NCBI GenBank assembly: GCA_012960755.1 | Contig: DUAT01000057.1 | Span: 597,334 to 661,333, forward strand | DNA length: 64,000 nucleotides | Origin: Gammaproteobacteria bacterium | GTDB lineage: Bacteria; Pseudomonadota; Gammaproteobacteria; Pseudomonadales; Azotimanducaceae_A | Direction: 5' to 3' | Part shown: in pieces, positions 63,645 through 64,000 of the stretch | How positions within the stretch are numbered: the stretch's first letter is position 1 | How the letters are laid out: each line of letters starts with the position of its first letter | Made by a program: the position numbers and the translations under genes | Notes under the pieces: generated by a model | The model's database searches: none | What the model was told of the DNA's origin: nothing | The model's input: the letters and a program-made list of their open reading frames with translations, nothing else

Positions 63645-63650
63645 ACTAGG
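63645..63650. repeat. target-site duplication, right copy (ACTAGG)
   Basis: Right-hand copy of the six-base direct repeat next to element C; followed by ATGAACCG and the SDR ATG. Confidence 0.8.
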
Positions 63651-63658
63651 ATGAACCG

Positions 63659-64000
63659 ATGAAACTTGAGAACCAGGTCGCAATTGTCACTGCCGCAGGT
63701 CGTGGCATTGGAAAAGAAATCGCCCTGTCCCTGGCGGCGGCAGGCGCAAAAATTGTTGTTAATTCTTTCTCACAGGACACTACCGCGGCCACAGTTCAGG
63801 ATATTCAGAGCCTGGGCGGCGAGGCTGTATCCCTGGTGGGTGATATTACTGATCCGATCAAAATGATTGCACTTCGAGATTTGGCACTCGCTGAGTTTGG
63901 CAAGATAGACATACTCGTCAACAATGTCGGGGCCGGTCCAAAAGGCGCTTTCGATTCAGCAGATCATGAACTGGGATTATCTGCTGCGATATGGGACGGC
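63659..64000 (+). CDS. short-chain dehydrogenase/reductase (cut by window edge)
   Basis: The first 114 residues of an SDR, ATG 63659: nucleotide motif IVTAAGRGIGKEIALSLAAAG (Ala where Gly is usual), a DITDP segment and NNVGAGPKGAF in the NNAG position. The catalytic Ser-Tyr-Lys would lie beyond the window. In the reconstructed site its ATG is only 4 bp after the arsC stop, so the two were an operon before element C inserted. Confidence 0.85.
   Translation, partial: MKLENQVAIVTAAGRGIGKEIALSLAAAGAKIVVNSFSQDTTAATVQDIQSLGGEAVSLVGDITDPIKMIALRDLALAEFGKIDILVNNVGAGPKGAFDSADHELGLSAAIWDG

Noticed and set aside
1..64000. tRNA, rRNA, CRISPR arrays and toxin-antitoxin pairs
   Set aside because: Both strands were read for cloverleaf T-arms, repeat-spacer patterns and typical small toxin pairs; none was convincing.

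Overview
The window comes from a Gram-negative bacterium, most likely a marine-type gammaproteobacterium. The grounds are the many outer-membrane barrels, Lol-type lipoproteins, a MoxR/Bat aerotolerance operon, a CsrA-like regulator, a YiaW/YiaV-like pair and single-gene transcription units of mixed orientation. No rRNA, tRNA or CRISPR array was found. Several genes carry single-base frameshifts, mostly in short homopolymers (BatA, OprB-like porin, csrA, the gene before csrA, a DUF1631-like gene, a holin-like gene) and one porin has an in-frame TAA. Some of these may be draft-assembly errors rather than biology.

Layout. 0-7.6 kb: an MscS-type channel (cut by the window edge), a lipoprotein, then a leftward operon of an octaheme cytochrome with HEAT/TPR repeats, an HtrA-like protease and a two-TM K+ channel, divergent from a MipA-like barrel fusion. 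7.7-15.7 kb: a sulfatase followed by a tightly overlapping moxR-DUF58-DUF4381-batA-batB-TPR-batD operon. 15.7-21.9 kb: a pilin-accessory-like membrane protein, a DUF3302/HlyD pair, a DUF3313 lipoprotein, and a two-gene unit of an exported degenerate-phosphatase/kinase-like fusion and an ATP/ADP-translocase-family membrane protein. 21.9-34 kb: amidohydrolase, VOC protein, a patatin-Omp85 protein that has lost its catalytic dyad, disrupted porins, an alpha/beta hydrolase and small lipoproteins. 34-35.6 kb: a run of very small leftward genes around csrA. 35.8-50.8 kb: regulators, methyltransferase, dehydrogenase, PilZ and DUF1631-like genes, SMP-30, two adjacent MITE-like elements, P450, HupE/PPIase and a YeeE pair. 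50.7-64 kb: an oxidative catabolic or biotransformation neighbourhood with a second P450, a Rieske oxygenase and its NTF2-fold partner, SDRs, a Baeyer-Villiger-type monooxygenase and a GGDEF-EAL protein.

The most notable feature is at 62.3-63.4 kb. Two divergent redox genes each carry an in-frame TGA exactly where their families have a catalytic cysteine: a carboxymuconolactone-decarboxylase/AhpD-fold protein (CHY-TGA) and an ArsC-family reductase (HNQG-TGA-GKSR). Both TGAs are followed by a stem-loop with a single bulged C on its 3' arm, so both are probable selenoproteins. A 268-bp MITE-like element has inserted into the last codon of the arsC-like gene, supplies its present stop codon and separates it from the downstream SDR; the reconstructed empty site restores a tight arsC-SDR operon.
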